This document shows, one piece after another, positions 14,217 to 23,859 of a DNA stretch of 64,000 bases. The translations under genes and the position numbers were made by a program. The stretch spans positions 142,352 to 206,351 of the forward strand of contig NZ_JOAI01000013.1 in assembly GCF_000717715.1 (NCBI RefSeq), in the 5' to 3' direction. A model generated the notes under the pieces. That model was not told the origin of the DNA, searched no databases, and worked only from the letters and a program-made list of their open reading frames with translations. Every line of letters begins with the position of its first letter. The stretch's first letter is position 1. Source of the stretch: Streptomyces sp. NRRL B-24484 (GTDB lineage Bacteria; Actinomycetota; Actinomycetes; Streptomycetales; Streptomycetaceae).

Positions 14217-16298
14217 ATGTCACGGAGCATCAGAGGAGCTGCGACACGCCGGGCCGGCGGCCCGCCGCGACGTGCCGCGGCCGTGCTGGCGGCGGTGACC
14301 GCGGCCACCGTCGGCTACGCCGGGCCGGCCGCCGCCGACACCCCGAAGTCCGCCGCCGGGGCCGTCGTGACGCGGGCGGGTCTGGCCCCCGCGCTGGTCG
14401 CCGGACGCGGGGCCGACCTCGGCGCCGCCGAGCAGGAGGCGGAGAACGCGCGGAGCACCGGCACGGTGATCGGCCCGGACCGCACCGCCTACACCCTGCC
14501 CTCGGAGGCCTCCGGCCGCTCCGCGGTGAAGCTGACGCCCGGCCAGTACGTCGAGTTCACCCTGCCCGCCGCGGCCAATGCGATCACCGTGCGCTACAGC
14601 ATCCCGGACGCCCCGGGCGGCGGCGGCACCACGGCGCCGCTGGACGTCGCGGTGAACGGCCGCAAGCACAGCACCATGACGCTGACCTCGCAGTACTCCT
14701 GGCTCTACAACCAGTACCCGTTCAGCAACGACCCGCAGGCCGGGCTGCTGCACCCCGACTGGTGGATCACCGAGTGCTCCTGCGTGCCGAGCGCCACCAC
14801 CCCGGCCCCGGAGATCGCCAAGCCCTTCCGGCCGACCCACTTCTACGACGAACAGCGCCTGCTGCTGGGCCGCACCTACAAGGCGGGCGACACCGTGCGG
14901 CTGACGGTGCCGCAGGGCAGCAAGGCCGCCTGGACGGTGGTCGACCTGCTCGACTCCGAGCTCGTCGCCGCCCCGCACGTGAACCTCGCCTCGGCCAACG
15001 TGCTCGCCTTCGGCGCCGACCCGACCGGCCGGCGCGACTCCGCGGACGCCCTGGACCGGGCGATCGCCTTCGCCCGCCGGGTCCACCTGCCGGTCTACCT
15101 GCCGCCGGGCACCTACCAGGTGAACCGGCACATCGTGGTCGACGACGTGACGATCGAGGGCGCCGGCAGCTGGTACACGATCGTCAAGGGCCACCAGGTC
15201 GATCTGGCGACCCCGGCCCCATGGGGGTCCCCCCGGCCGGAGGCTGGGGGAGGCTCGGTGCACACCGGCGTCGGCTTCTACGGCAAGGACGCCGCCGCGG
15301 GCGGCAGCCGCAACGTCCACCTGTCCGGCTTCGCGATCGAGGGCGACGTCCGCGAGCGGATCGACACCGACCAGGTGAACGGCATCGGCGGCGCGATGAG
15401 CGACTCCGTGATCGAGGGCCTCTACATCCACCACACCAAGGTGGGCCTCTGGTTCGACGGGCCGATGAAGAACCTCAGGGTGACCCGCAACGTGATCACC
15501 GACCAGATCGCCGACGGCCTGAACTTCCACACCGGCGTCACCGACTCGGTGGTCTCCCACAACCTCGTCCGCAACACCGGCGACGACGGCCTCGCCATGT
15601 GGTCCGAGAAGACCGAGGACGCCCGGAACACCTTCGACCACAACACCGTCCAGTCGCCGGTGCTGGCCAACGGCATCGCGATCTACGGCGGCACCGACAA
15701 CACCGCCTCCGGGAACCTGGTCGCCGACCCGGTCCGCGAGGGCAGCGCGATCCACGTCGGCTCCCGCTTCGGCGCCGAGCCGTTCACCGGGCACCTGTGG
15801 ATCACCGACAACACCACCGTCCGCTCCGGCACCTACGAGCTGAACTGGAAGATCGGCCTCGGCGCGATCTGGTTCTACGCGCTGGAGAAGGACATCGCCG
15901 CGGACGTCCGGGTGACCGGCGACCACTTCCTCGACAGCACCTACAACGCGGTGATGGTGGTCTCCGACTGGCCGGTGAAGGACCTCTACGAGGTCACCGG
16001 CCTGCACTTCAAGGACATCCGGGTGGACGGCACCGGCACCTCGGTGCTCAGCGCCCGGGCGGCCGGCTCCGCCGACTTCGAGAACGTGGACGCCCGCAAC
16101 GTCGGCGCGGTCGGCGTCAACAACTGCGGCAGCTTCCACTTCACCCCAGCCGGCTCCGAGTTCTCGGTGACCGACCTCGGCGGCAACGACGGCGGCGGCA
16201 CCACCGGCGCCTGGCTCGCCCCCTGGGAACTGCCCAACACCATCACCTGCGACGACCGCCCGCCGGTGGTGGCCCCGCCGGCGCCGTCCGCCTGGTGA
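14217..16298 (+). CDS. Secreted right-handed beta-helix protein, GH87/mycodextranase-like
   Basis: A 693-residue exported protein. Residues 1-41 are a signal peptide (Arg-rich start, AVLAAVTAATVGYAG core, cleavage near AAA/DTP). Residues about 75-245 look like a carbohydrate-binding jelly roll, and from about 260 (VLAFGADPTGRRDSADALDR) a pectate-lyase-type beta-helix runs to the end. The combination resembles alpha-1,3-glucan hydrolases (GH87, mycodextranase) that attack fungal wall glucan; the exact substrate is not proven by sequence. An in-frame GC-rich repeat at 15221-15253 adds about 11 residues (WGSPRPEAGGG). ATG 14217 is chosen because the signal peptide starts there; an upstream ATG-like start at 14139 gives no export signal. 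Confidence 0.75.
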   Translation: MSRSIRGAATRRAGGPPRRAAAVLAAVTAATVGYAGPAAADTPKSAAGAVVTRAGLAPALVAGRGADLGAAEQEAENARSTGTVIGPDRTAYTLPSEASGRSAVKLTPGQYVEFTLPAAANAITVRYSIPDAPGGGGTTAPLDVAVNGRKHSTMTLTSQYSWLYNQYPFSNDPQAGLLHPDWWITECSCVPSATTPAPEIAKPFRPTHFYDEQRLLLGRTYKAGDTVRLTVPQGSKAAWTVVDLLDSELVAAPHVNLASANVLAFGADPTGRRDSADALDRAIAFARRVHLPVYLPPGTYQVNRHIVVDDVTIEGAGSWYTIVKGHQVDLATPAPWGSPRPEAGGGSVHTGVGFYGKDAAAGGSRNVHLSGFAIEGDVRERIDTDQVNGIGGAMSDSVIEGLYIHHTKVGLWFDGPMKNLRVTRNVITDQIADGLNFHTGVTDSVVSHNLVRNTGDDGLAMWSEKTEDARNTFDHNTVQSPVLANGIAIYGGTDNTASGNLVADPVREGSAIHVGSRFGAEPFTGHLWITDNTTVRSGTYELNWKIGLGAIWFYALEKDIAADVRVTGDHFLDSTYNAVMVVSDWPVKDLYEVTGLHFKDIRVDGTGTSVLSARAAGSADFENVDARNVGAVGVNNCGSFHFTPAGSEFSVTDLGGNDGGGTTGAWLAPWELPNTITCDDRPPVVAPPAPSAW
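15221..15253 (+). repeat. GC-rich palindromic repeat, copy 1, inside a coding region
   Basis: The pattern TGGGGGTCC-CCCCGGCCGGAGGCTGGGGGAGG (given here in two parts) is folded by complementary CCCCCGGCC and GGCTGGGGG halves. It matches a second copy at 26545-26578. It is read in frame in the beta-helix protein as WGSPRPEAGGG between ATPAP and SVHTG. Confidence 0.7.
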
Positions 16299-16328
16299 CG
16301 AAGCGCGGGAACCACCCCTGACACGACA

Positions 16329-16371
16329 TCGGGGCGCCCGTCCGGATCCCCCCTCCGGACGGACGCCCCGA
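16329..16371. terminator. Bidirectional hairpin between convergent genes
   Basis: TCGGGGCG-C-CCGTCCGGA (16329-16346) pairs with TCCGGACGG-A-CGCCCCGA (16354-16371): 17 pairs and one mismatch with a TCCCCCC loop. It lies between the stops of the beta-helix gene (plus) and the L,D-transpeptidase gene (minus). Confidence 0.8.
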
Positions 16372-16390
16372 CGGCGTTCGGGTCAGTGCG

Positions 16391-17584
16391 TCACCACTTG
16401 TCCCAGCCGATGTTCCAGCCGCTCAGGCCGTTGTCCGGCCGCACCTGCTGGCCGACCGAGTTCTGCACGGTGACCGGGTCGCCGACGATCGCGGCGTCGT
16501 AGAACTGGCCGGCGGTCGAGCCCGACGAGCCGTCCTTGGCGGAGGTGTCCTCCAGGCCGATGCAGCCGTGGCTGGTGTTGGTGCGGCCGAAGACGCCGGG
16601 GGCGTACTTGCCGTGCACGTAGGTGCCGGTCGGGGTGAGCCGCAGGGCGTGCGGCATCTCGACCTTGTAGGCCGGGCCCTCGTGGTTGACCACGGTGGAG
16701 GAGTCCATGACGGTCGTCCCCTCCTTGGCCATGACCACCATCGTGCCGTTGAAGGTGTTCTGCGAGGCGGGCGAGCTGGCGCCGGCGCTGATCGGGATGG
16801 TCGCGTCCGGCTTGCCGTCCTCCTTGACCACCATCTCGTGGGTGGAGGCGTCGGCGACGCTGACCCGGGACCGGCCGATCGTGAAGCTCTGGTCGCTGTC
16901 GACCTCGCCGTACACGTCCGGGGCGGTCTCGACGCTCTTCAGCCGGTAGTGCACGGTGACCTTGGTCTGCGGCTTCCAGAACTGCTCCGGGCGGAAGTCC
17001 ACCCGGGTGTTGCCGAACCAGTGCGGCTTGACCACGGTGCCGTCGGTGGCCTCGAAGGTGACGGCCTTCTCGACGGCCGCCTTGTTCTCGACGGCCTTCT
17101 TGAAGTTCAGCGAGACGATCATGCCGACGCCGTACGTCTGCTTGTCCGAGATGTTGTCGTACGGGCCCGCGCCCTTGGTGGGCGTCAGGGTGGTGAAGCT
17201 GCTCTCCGAGGTGGCGGCGACGCCGGAGGCGTCCGCGGCCTGGGCGGTCACCTTGTACTCGGTGGAGACGGCGAGGTTCTGCGCGGGCGTCCAGCCGAGG
17301 CCGTCCGGGGTGATGGCGCCCGGGACCTCCTTGCCGTCCTTGCCCGTCACCTTGACCGCGGTGAGCTTGCCGTTCGCCACCGCGACCTTGAGCGCGCCGG
17401 ACGGCTTCACCTTGGTGGCGCCGTTCGCCGGCTCGATGGTCAGCTGGGCCTGGGACTTCTTCTGCTCCTGCTTGTCGGCGCCCGAGGAGGAACCCCCGCC
17501 GCCGCTGCTGCTGCACGCGGTGGTGAGCACCAGCGCCCCACCGAGCACCGCTGCCGCCACGACCCTGCCTGCCGCCCGCTTCAC
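16391..17584 (-). CDS. L,D-transpeptidase lipoprotein (Ig-like domains + YkuD)
   Basis: A 397-residue lipoprotein: VLTTACSSSGGGGSSS gives lipobox and Ser/Gly linker, then two Ig-like domains (LTIEPANGATKVKPS onward) and a YkuD catalytic domain with THEMVV..., MPHALRLTPTG and SHGCIGL (catalytic Cys341). It makes 3-3 cross-links in peptidoglycan, anchored to the outer face of the membrane. Start choice: the usual ATG at 17590 has its GAAGGGG ribosome site only 1 base away, whereas GTG at 17584, two codons on, is spaced 7 bases from it; I prefer the GTG. Monocistronic, with hairpins on both sides. Confidence 0.92.
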   Translation of the reverse strand: MKRAAGRVVAAAVLGGALVLTTACSSSGGGGSSSGADKQEQKKSQAQLTIEPANGATKVKPSGALKVAVANGKLTAVKVTGKDGKEVPGAITPDGLGWTPAQNLAVSTEYKVTAQAADASGVAATSESSFTTLTPTKGAGPYDNISDKQTYGVGMIVSLNFKKAVENKAAVEKAVTFEATDGTVVKPHWFGNTRVDFRPEQFWKPQTKVTVHYRLKSVETAPDVYGEVDSDQSFTIGRSRVSVADASTHEMVVKEDGKPDATIPISAGASSPASQNTFNGTMVVMAKEGTTVMDSSTVVNHEGPAYKVEMPHALRLTPTGTYVHGKYAPGVFGRTNTSHGCIGLEDTSAKDGSSGSTAGQFYDAAIVGDPVTVQNSVGQQVRPDNGLSGWNIGWDKW

Positions 17585-17750
17585 TGCCATACCCCTTCGC
17601 CGTGTTCCCTTCGATAGACGCGCGAAGGGCCCCGGCAGTTTCGCACCCGGGGGATCGTCCGGTCACGAATCGACAACAGGCCCCGGCCACGTGGCGAGGA
17701 TCACCCGATCGAGCGATGCGCCGTGGCTGACGGAGCAGTGCTCCCCGCGT

Positions 17751-17785
17751 GTCGGGGCCCCGGCCGCAGCGGCCGCGGCCCCGAC
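17751..17785 (-). terminator. Distal hairpin of a tandem pair downstream of the cold-shock gene
   Basis: A 15-pair stem with a single mismatch (17751-17765 with 17771-17785, GCAGC loop). It lies next to a second, perfect hairpin at 17793-17821, so leftward transcripts from the cold-shock gene meet two strong stems in series before the L,D-transpeptidase promoter. Confidence 0.65.
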
Positions 17786-17792
17786 ACAGGCA

Positions 17793-17821
17793 GGGGGCCC
17801 GCCACGACGTGGCGGGCCCCC
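17793..17821 (-). terminator. Perfect 13-bp hairpin downstream of the cold-shock gene
   Basis: GGGGGCCCGCCAC (17793-17805), GAC loop, GTGGCGGGCCCCC (17809-17821). The first stem reached by leftward transcription, 87 bases after the cold-shock stop. Confidence 0.8.
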
Positions 17822-17907
17822 TTGGTACTGCTCTTCGTGCTCGTGTGGCGGCCCGGGTGGCCACCGCGGACCCGGAGGTCCGGAGCGATCAGATCATCAG
17901 AGGATCG

Positions 17908-18111
17908 TCAGACAGCGGTGACGTTCTCCGCCTGCGGGCCCTTCGGGCCCTGGGTGACGTCGAAGGTGACCGCCTGGTTCTCCTCGAGCGACCGGAAGCC
18001 GGTCGAGTTGATGGCGGAGTAGTGGACGAAGACGTCGGGGCCGCCGCCCTCCTGGGCGATGAAGCCGAAGCCCTTCTCAGCGTTGAACCACTTGACGGTT
18101 CCCTGAGCCAT
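17908..18111 (-). CDS. CspA-type cold-shock protein
   Basis: A 67-residue cold-shock domain protein, an RNA/ssDNA chaperone. RNP1 is seen as KGFGFI (residues 14-19) and RNP2 as VFVHY (about 27-31); the whole chain is one five-stranded OB barrel. ATG 18111 has AAGGAGA 9 bases upstream. The message should have a 5' leader of 100 bases or more, as many csp messages do, because the only AT-rich promoter-like DNA lies near 18210-18260. It ends in a tandem hairpin pair. Confidence 0.96.
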   Translation of the reverse strand: MAQGTVKWFNAEKGFGFIAQEGGGPDVFVHYSAINSTGFRSLEENQAVTFDVTQGPKGPQAENVTAV

Positions 18112-18214
18112 GCCGTTCTCCTTGCGAGGGACGTATTGGAGGCCACACCGTGTGACCTCCGGTCCGCTGCGCTGATCGCCCTGCCTCCGGTAGGGTCCGG
18201 AGTTTTTCGCACAG

Positions 18215-18233
18215 TGCTCAATCAATGCTCAAT
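18215..18233. repeat. Direct repeat TGCTCAAT, one helical turn apart
   Basis: TGCTCAAT occurs at 18215-18222 and 18226-18233, an 11-base period, in the AT-rich centre of the gap between csp (minus) and mqnA (plus). The rest of this gap (18112-18461) holds no gene. It could be a regulator site for either promoter. Confidence 0.35.
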
Positions 18234-18335
18234 TGCGCTGAAACTGCTGAAAAACTACGAAAAGCCCGCGGTTACATGCTCCGCAGGCTTCAAGTACTGC
18301 AAGGGGAATCAAACTGCAACTGGAGGAGACGTTAG

Positions 18336-19346
<1,011 letters not shown>

Positions 19347-19414
19347 CACCGGCGTGCAGGGGCCCCGGTTGGTACTGTCCGGCGGGGCCCACCGGGCCGA
19401 CGGGAGGCGGGGGG

Positions 19415-21016
19415 ATGGAACCACTGGGTGCTTCGGACCCGGCACGGGTCGGCGCGTACCGGCTGCTGCGCCGACTCGGCGCGGGCGGCATGGGACGGGT
19501 CTACCTCGGCCGCACGGCCGGCGGCCGGACGGTCGCGGTCAAGGTGGTGCGCGGCGAACTCGCCGACGACCCCGAGTTCCGGGCCAGGTTCCGGCAGGAG
19601 GTCGCGGCCGCCCGGCTGGTCGGCGGCCGCTGGACGGCCCCGGTGCTGGACGCCGACACCGAGGGCGACCGCCCCTGGGTGGCCAGCGGCTACGTCGCCG
19701 GACCTTCGCTGGACGCAGCCGTCCGCCGGCACGGACCGCTGCCCGTCCCGGCCGTGCACGCCCTCGGCGCCGCCCTCGCCGAGGCCCTGGAACAGGTGCA
19801 CGCGCTCGGCCTGGTGCACCGCGACGTCAAGCCGTCCAACGTGCTGCTGGCCCTGGACGGGCCGCGCCTGATCGACTTCGGCATCGCCCGCGCCCTGGAC
19901 GCCGCGACCGCCCTCACCCGCTCCGGGTACGTGGTCGGCTCGCCCGGCTACCTCTCGCCCGAGCAGGCCGCGGGCGAACCGGCCGGCCCGGCCGGCGACG
20001 TCTTCTCGCTCGGCGCCGTCCTCGCCTTTGCCGCCAGCGGCACCGCCCCGTTCGGCGAGGGCGTCAGCGCGGCCGTCCTGCTCTACCGGGTCCTGCACGA
20101 GGAACCCGACCTCTCCGGACTCACCGGCCCGCTGCGCGAGGCCGTCCTGGCCTGCCTCCACAAGGACGCCGCCGACCGGCCCACCCCCGCTGCCCTGCGC
20201 GCCCTGCTCGCCCCCGGCGCCGCCCCCGCCGCCGGGGACTGGCTGCCGCCCGCCGTCTCCGCCGCCGTGGCCCGCAGCGCCGTCGAACTCCTCGACCTGG
20301 AGGCGCACGACCCGGACGAGCCGGCCGTCCCCGCCGCGGCCCCCGTCCCACCCGTCCCGCCCGGCCCGCCGCACGACCGCACCCCGACCACCCTCGACCG
20401 TCCCGCCGCCGCAGGCCCGCGCCGCCGCCGGACGGTGCTGCTCGCGGTGCCGGCCGTGCTGGCGGTGCTCGCCGCGGGCGCCGGCCTGTGGACGCTGCTG
20501 CCCGACTCCGGTCAGCCGGACCGCGGCAGCCAGGACGCCGCCACCAGCAGACCCACCGGCCCCGGCGACAGCGGCGGGGGCGACGGCGGCTCCTCCGGCG
20601 GCCGGACGGCCTCCCCGGCCGGGGCCCAGTCCTCCCCGGCCGCCTCCCCGGGAGGCTCCGGCACGCTCCCGGCCGGCTACCTCGGGACCTGGCAGGGCAC
20701 CATCACCACCCGCGTCGGCGGCCTGCCCAGCACCTTCCGGGTCGAGTTCGGCCGGGGCAAGGTCGGCGAGGTGGTCGGCCGCACCAGCAACGCCTCCGCC
20801 TTCAGCGACACCGTCTGCCGCGGCGAACTCACCCTGCTCACCGCCACCGCCGACCGGATCGAGCTGCAGGAGCGCCCGGTGGGCACCGACCCTCGGTGCA
20901 CCGGCGAACCGGAGAAGCAGACCTACGCACCGGCCGGCAGCGGCGCGCTGCACCTGCAGGTCAGCGGTGCCCCGCTGGGCATGGACCCCTCCGGCGACCT
21001 GGCCAAGCAGGGGTGA
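19415..21016 (+). CDS. Transmembrane Ser/Thr protein kinase (PknB type)
   Basis: A 533-residue kinase. Gly-rich loop LGAGGMGRVYLG (about residues 20-31), VAVKVV Lys, catalytic loop HRDVKPSN at 135-142, DFG at 154-156 and the SPGYLSPEQA activation/P+1 segment are all intact. A Pro-rich linker leads to one membrane helix (about 340-360) and an extracellular region of about 170 residues: a Ser/Gly-rich linker, then a compact domain from GYLGTWQGTITTR with two Cys. There are no PASTA repeats, so it is not the PknB orthologue. ATG 19415 follows GGGAGG. An FHA protein and a TxxL-rich membrane protein in the window are possible partners. Confidence 0.92.
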   Translation: MEPLGASDPARVGAYRLLRRLGAGGMGRVYLGRTAGGRTVAVKVVRGELADDPEFRARFRQEVAAARLVGGRWTAPVLDADTEGDRPWVASGYVAGPSLDAAVRRHGPLPVPAVHALGAALAEALEQVHALGLVHRDVKPSNVLLALDGPRLIDFGIARALDAATALTRSGYVVGSPGYLSPEQAAGEPAGPAGDVFSLGAVLAFAASGTAPFGEGVSAAVLLYRVLHEEPDLSGLTGPLREAVLACLHKDAADRPTPAALRALLAPGAAPAAGDWLPPAVSAAVARSAVELLDLEAHDPDEPAVPAAAPVPPVPPGPPHDRTPTTLDRPAAAGPRRRRTVLLAVPAVLAVLAAGAGLWTLLPDSGQPDRGSQDAATSRPTGPGDSGGGDGGSSGGRTASPAGAQSSPAASPGGSGTLPAGYLGTWQGTITTRVGGLPSTFRVEFGRGKVGEVVGRTSNASAFSDTVCRGELTLLTATADRIELQERPVGTDPRCTGEPEKQTYAPAGSGALHLQVSGAPLGMDPSGDLAKQG

Positions 21017-21150
21017 CGGGCCGCAGAAAAGTGCTGGCGTAGGCTGGTTCGGTCCTGCCGTCCGGGTGCCCTCCCGTCCCGGAGGCGCCCCGCCGCCCGC
21101 CGGTGCCGCCGTCGGACAGCCCGCCGTTGGAAAGAAAGTAGGCCCGCAAG

Positions 21151-22365
21151 GTGTCCGAGCAGACCCTCGACTCCCCCGCCGCCGACCTGCAGGCCGTCCT
21201 CGACCGTGCGGCCGCGGGCGGTCGGATCACCCCCGAGGAGGCGCTGGAGGTCTACCGCTCCGCGCCGCTGCACGCCCTCGGTGCCGCCGCGGACGCCGTG
21301 CGCCGCCGCCGCTACGCCGGCGTCGAGCACATCGCGACGTACATCATCGAACGGAACATCAACTACACCAACGTCTGCGTGACGGCCTGCAAGTTCTGCG
21401 CCTTCTACGTCCCGCCGAAGAGCGACAGGGGCTGGTCGCGCGACCTCGACGAGATCCTGCGCCGCTGCGCGGAGACGGTCGAACTGGGCGGCACCCAGAT
21501 CATGTTCCAGGGCGGCCACCACCCCGACTACGGCGTGGAGTACTACGAGCGGGCCTTCGCGGCGATCAAGGCCGACTTCCCCGAGCTGGTCATCCACTCG
21601 CTGGGCGCCTCCGAGGTCGAGCACATGGCCCGGATCTCCGGCGTGACGATCGAGGAGGCCATCACCCGGATCCACCGGGCGGGCCTGGACTCCTTCGCCG
21701 GCGCCGGCGCCGAACTGCTGCCCGAGCGCCCCCGCAAGGCGATCGCCCCGCTCAAGGAGTCCGGCGAGCGCTGGCTGGAGATCATGGAGGCCGCGCACGG
21801 CCTCGGCGTGGAGTCCACCTCCACCATGCTGATGGGCACCGGCGAGACCAACGCCGAGCGCATCGAGCACCTGCGGATGATCCGCGAGGTGCAGGACCGC
21901 ACCGGCGGCTTCCGCGCCTTCATCCCCTACACCTACCAGCCGCAGAACAACCACTTGAAGGGCCGCACCCAGGCCACCGTCTTCGAGTACCTGCGGATGA
22001 TCGCCGTCGCCCGGCTCTTCCTCGACAACGTCGCCCACATCCAGGGCTCCTGGCTCACCACGGGCAAGGAGGCGGGCCAGCTCTCGCTGCACTACGGCGC
22101 CGACGACCTCGGCTCCGTGATGCTGGAGGAGAACGTCGTCTCCGCGGCGGGCGCCAAGCACCGCTCCAACCTCACCGAGCTGATCCACCTGATCCGGGCG
22201 GCCGGCCGCACCCCCGCCCAGCGCTCCACCACCTACCAGCACCTGCGCGTCCTCGACGACCCGGCGAACGACCCGGTCGACCCCCGGGTCGCCTCGCACA
22301 TCGCCTCCACCGCGATCGAGGGCGGCACCGCCCACCCCGAGCTGACGATCCTGTCGGCGACCTGA
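21151..22365 (+). CDS. mqnC: Cyclic dehypoxanthinyl futalosine synthase (radical SAM)
   Basis: MqnC cyclises dehypoxanthine futalosine by a radical SAM reaction, the third stage of the futalosine route to menaquinone. The 404-residue protein carries Cys76-x3-Cys80-x2-Cys83 (CVTACKFCAF) for the 4Fe-4S cluster, then FQGGHHPDYG and the YTYQPQNNHLKG segment typical of MqnC as against MqnE. GTG 21151 is preceded by an A/G-rich AAAGAAAG site. The stop overlaps the ATG of the next gene by one base (TGATG), so the two are translated together. Confidence 0.95.
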   Translation: MSEQTLDSPAADLQAVLDRAAAGGRITPEEALEVYRSAPLHALGAAADAVRRRRYAGVEHIATYIIERNINYTNVCVTACKFCAFYVPPKSDRGWSRDLDEILRRCAETVELGGTQIMFQGGHHPDYGVEYYERAFAAIKADFPELVIHSLGASEVEHMARISGVTIEEAITRIHRAGLDSFAGAGAELLPERPRKAIAPLKESGERWLEIMEAAHGLGVESTSTMLMGTGETNAERIEHLRMIREVQDRTGGFRAFIPYTYQPQNNHLKGRTQATVFEYLRMIAVARLFLDNVAHIQGSWLTTGKEAGQLSLHYGADDLGSVMLEENVVSAAGAKHRSNLTELIHLIRAAGRTPAQRSTTYQHLRVLDDPANDPVDPRVASHIASTAIEGGTAHPELTILSAT

Positions 22366-22973
22366 TGCTCACCCTGCACCGCGCCGCACTGCTGATCGCC
22401 GACCCGGCCGCCCCCGCGGCCCCGGCGACCGCCGACGGCGCGGTGCTGGTCGACGGCGGCCTGGTCGCCTGGGTCGGCCCGTACGCCGACCGGCCCGACA
22501 CCGCGGCCCGGCTGCGCGCGTGGCCGGGCCTGCTCGTCCCCGGCCTGCTCAACCCGTACGGGGCCTGCCAGCTGGAACGGCGCTACCACCCCGACCCGCG
22601 CGAGGAGCTCGGCGCGGAGCCGCTCGTCCTCGACGTGCCCGACGGGCAGCGCGGCGGGTCCGCCCGGCGCGGCCTGCAGCGGATGCTCGGCCACGGCACC
22701 ACCGCCGTCGCCGGGCCCTTCGCCCACCCCGCCGTGCGCACCGCGGTGGCCCGCTCCGGGCTGACCGCCGTCCCCGGCGACGGCGCCGACGGCGGCCTCG
22801 ACCCGCTCGCCGGCCGTACCCTCGCCGAGGCCGTGCACCGCCCCCTGGAGGCCGGCGGCCCGGCCGACTTCGCCGTCTTCGCCGCGGCCTCGGCGGCCGA
22901 CCTGGAGCGCGCCGGCGCGGGCCGCTGCCTGGCCACCGTGCTCGGCGGGCGGCTGCTCTACCGCGGCCGCTGA
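22365..22973 (+). CDS. Amidohydrolase composite-domain protein lacking the metal site, coupled to mqnC
   Basis: A 202-residue protein whose opening (LTLHRAALLIADP...GAVLVDGGLVAWVGPY) is the composite beta-sandwich of imidazolonepropionase-like amidohydrolases, and whose end (LATVLGGRLLYRGR) is the C-terminal strand of the same sandwich. Between them only about 130 residues remain, and the expected HxH metal motif after the LVPGLLN turn is replaced by PYGACQLE, so hydrolytic activity is doubtful. It shares a one-base overlap with the mqnC stop codon. Some futalosine pathways need an aminodeoxyfutalosine deaminase of this superfamily; this reduced version is a possible relic or a binding partner, which is inference. 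Confidence 0.75.
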   Translation: MLTLHRAALLIADPAAPAAPATADGAVLVDGGLVAWVGPYADRPDTAARLRAWPGLLVPGLLNPYGACQLERRYHPDPREELGAEPLVLDVPDGQRGGSARRGLQRMLGHGTTAVAGPFAHPAVRTAVARSGLTAVPGDGADGGLDPLAGRTLAEAVHRPLEAGGPADFAVFAAASAADLERAGAGRCLATVLGGRLLYRGR

Positions 22974-23152
22974 CGCCCGACCGCGTCCCGGCGCCGCACC
23001 CGCTTCCGGCAAAGGTCGTACAAACCGCACACATCCTGCCGTGACCTGAGGCACCGCCAGCGGCTACGATCCCGGACAGCCCCTCAGGCGCCGTCCCGGG
23101 GGCGCCCCTCACCACCGGGCCCGACCGGGCCCCGGCCGCCAGGACAGGACCG

Positions 23153-23728
23153 ATGCGACCCGCCGCCACCGCCCCCCACCTGTCAGCCCCGCGGCTGGGC
23201 CGCGGCTGGTATCTCGGGGCCGTGCTGAGCGCCGTGCTCGCCCTCGGCATGTGCCTGCTCGGCTGGCGGCAGGCCGACCAGGCCGACCGGATCACCGCCG
23301 ACCCCGTCCGCGTCCAGGGCACCGTCACGCAGCTGCCCGGCGGCAGCGGCAGCTACAGCGAGGTCCTGTACACCGCGGAGGGCCGCAGCCTCACCGCCGC
23401 CGACCTCTGGCTGCCCGAGGGCGCCAAGGTGGGCGACACGCTCTGCCTGGAGCACGCCGCCGACGACCCGGCCGCCGTCCGGGTCTGCGGCAACCGCTAC
23501 CCGCAGCCGGTCGGCATCACCCTGGCCCGCACCAGCGTGCCGGTCGCGCTGCTCTGCCTGGGCCTGTGCCTCGTCCGCATCCTGCGCCACCGCCGCACCC
23601 GCCCGGCCCGCGAGGGCGGCACCGGGGTGCGCACCACCGTGGTGCTGGCCGCCGAGGGCATGCCCGCCCTCACCCACGGCAAGCGCTCGCGCCGCCGCCG
23701 CAGGGGCGGCCGCCGCGCCCGGTCCTGA
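23153..23728 (+). CDS. Two-helix membrane protein (DUF3592-like)
   Basis: A 191-residue protein with a membrane helix at about residues 20-40 ([19 protein letters not shown]), an extracytoplasmic domain of about 85 residues ([13 protein letters not shown]... [20 protein letters not shown], two Cys) and a second helix at about 125-145, ending in a very basic tail rich in Arg. The arrangement resembles DUF3592 proteins. Function unknown. It sits between the mqnC pair and menG on the same strand but with gaps of 130-180 bases on either side. Confidence 0.75.
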   Translation: MRPAATAPHLSAPRLGRGWYLGAVLSAVLALGMCLLGWRQADQADRITADPVRVQGTVTQLPGGSGSYSEVLYTAEGRSLTAADLWLPEGAKVGDTLCLEHAADDPAAVRVCGNRYPQPVGITLARTSVPVALLCLGLCLVRILRHRRTRPAREGGTGVRTTVVLAAEGMPALTHGKRSRRRRRGGRRARS

Positions 23729-23859
23729 CCCGCCGCGCCCCCGTCCCGACCGTCCGGCCGGTCCGTTCCGCGACGAAGCATCCGGCCGCCGCCGGGTGCA
23801 CGGCGCTCCGATGTGCACCCGTTGCCCGGCCGGGTGCCGCCAGGGTGAACAATGGGGGC

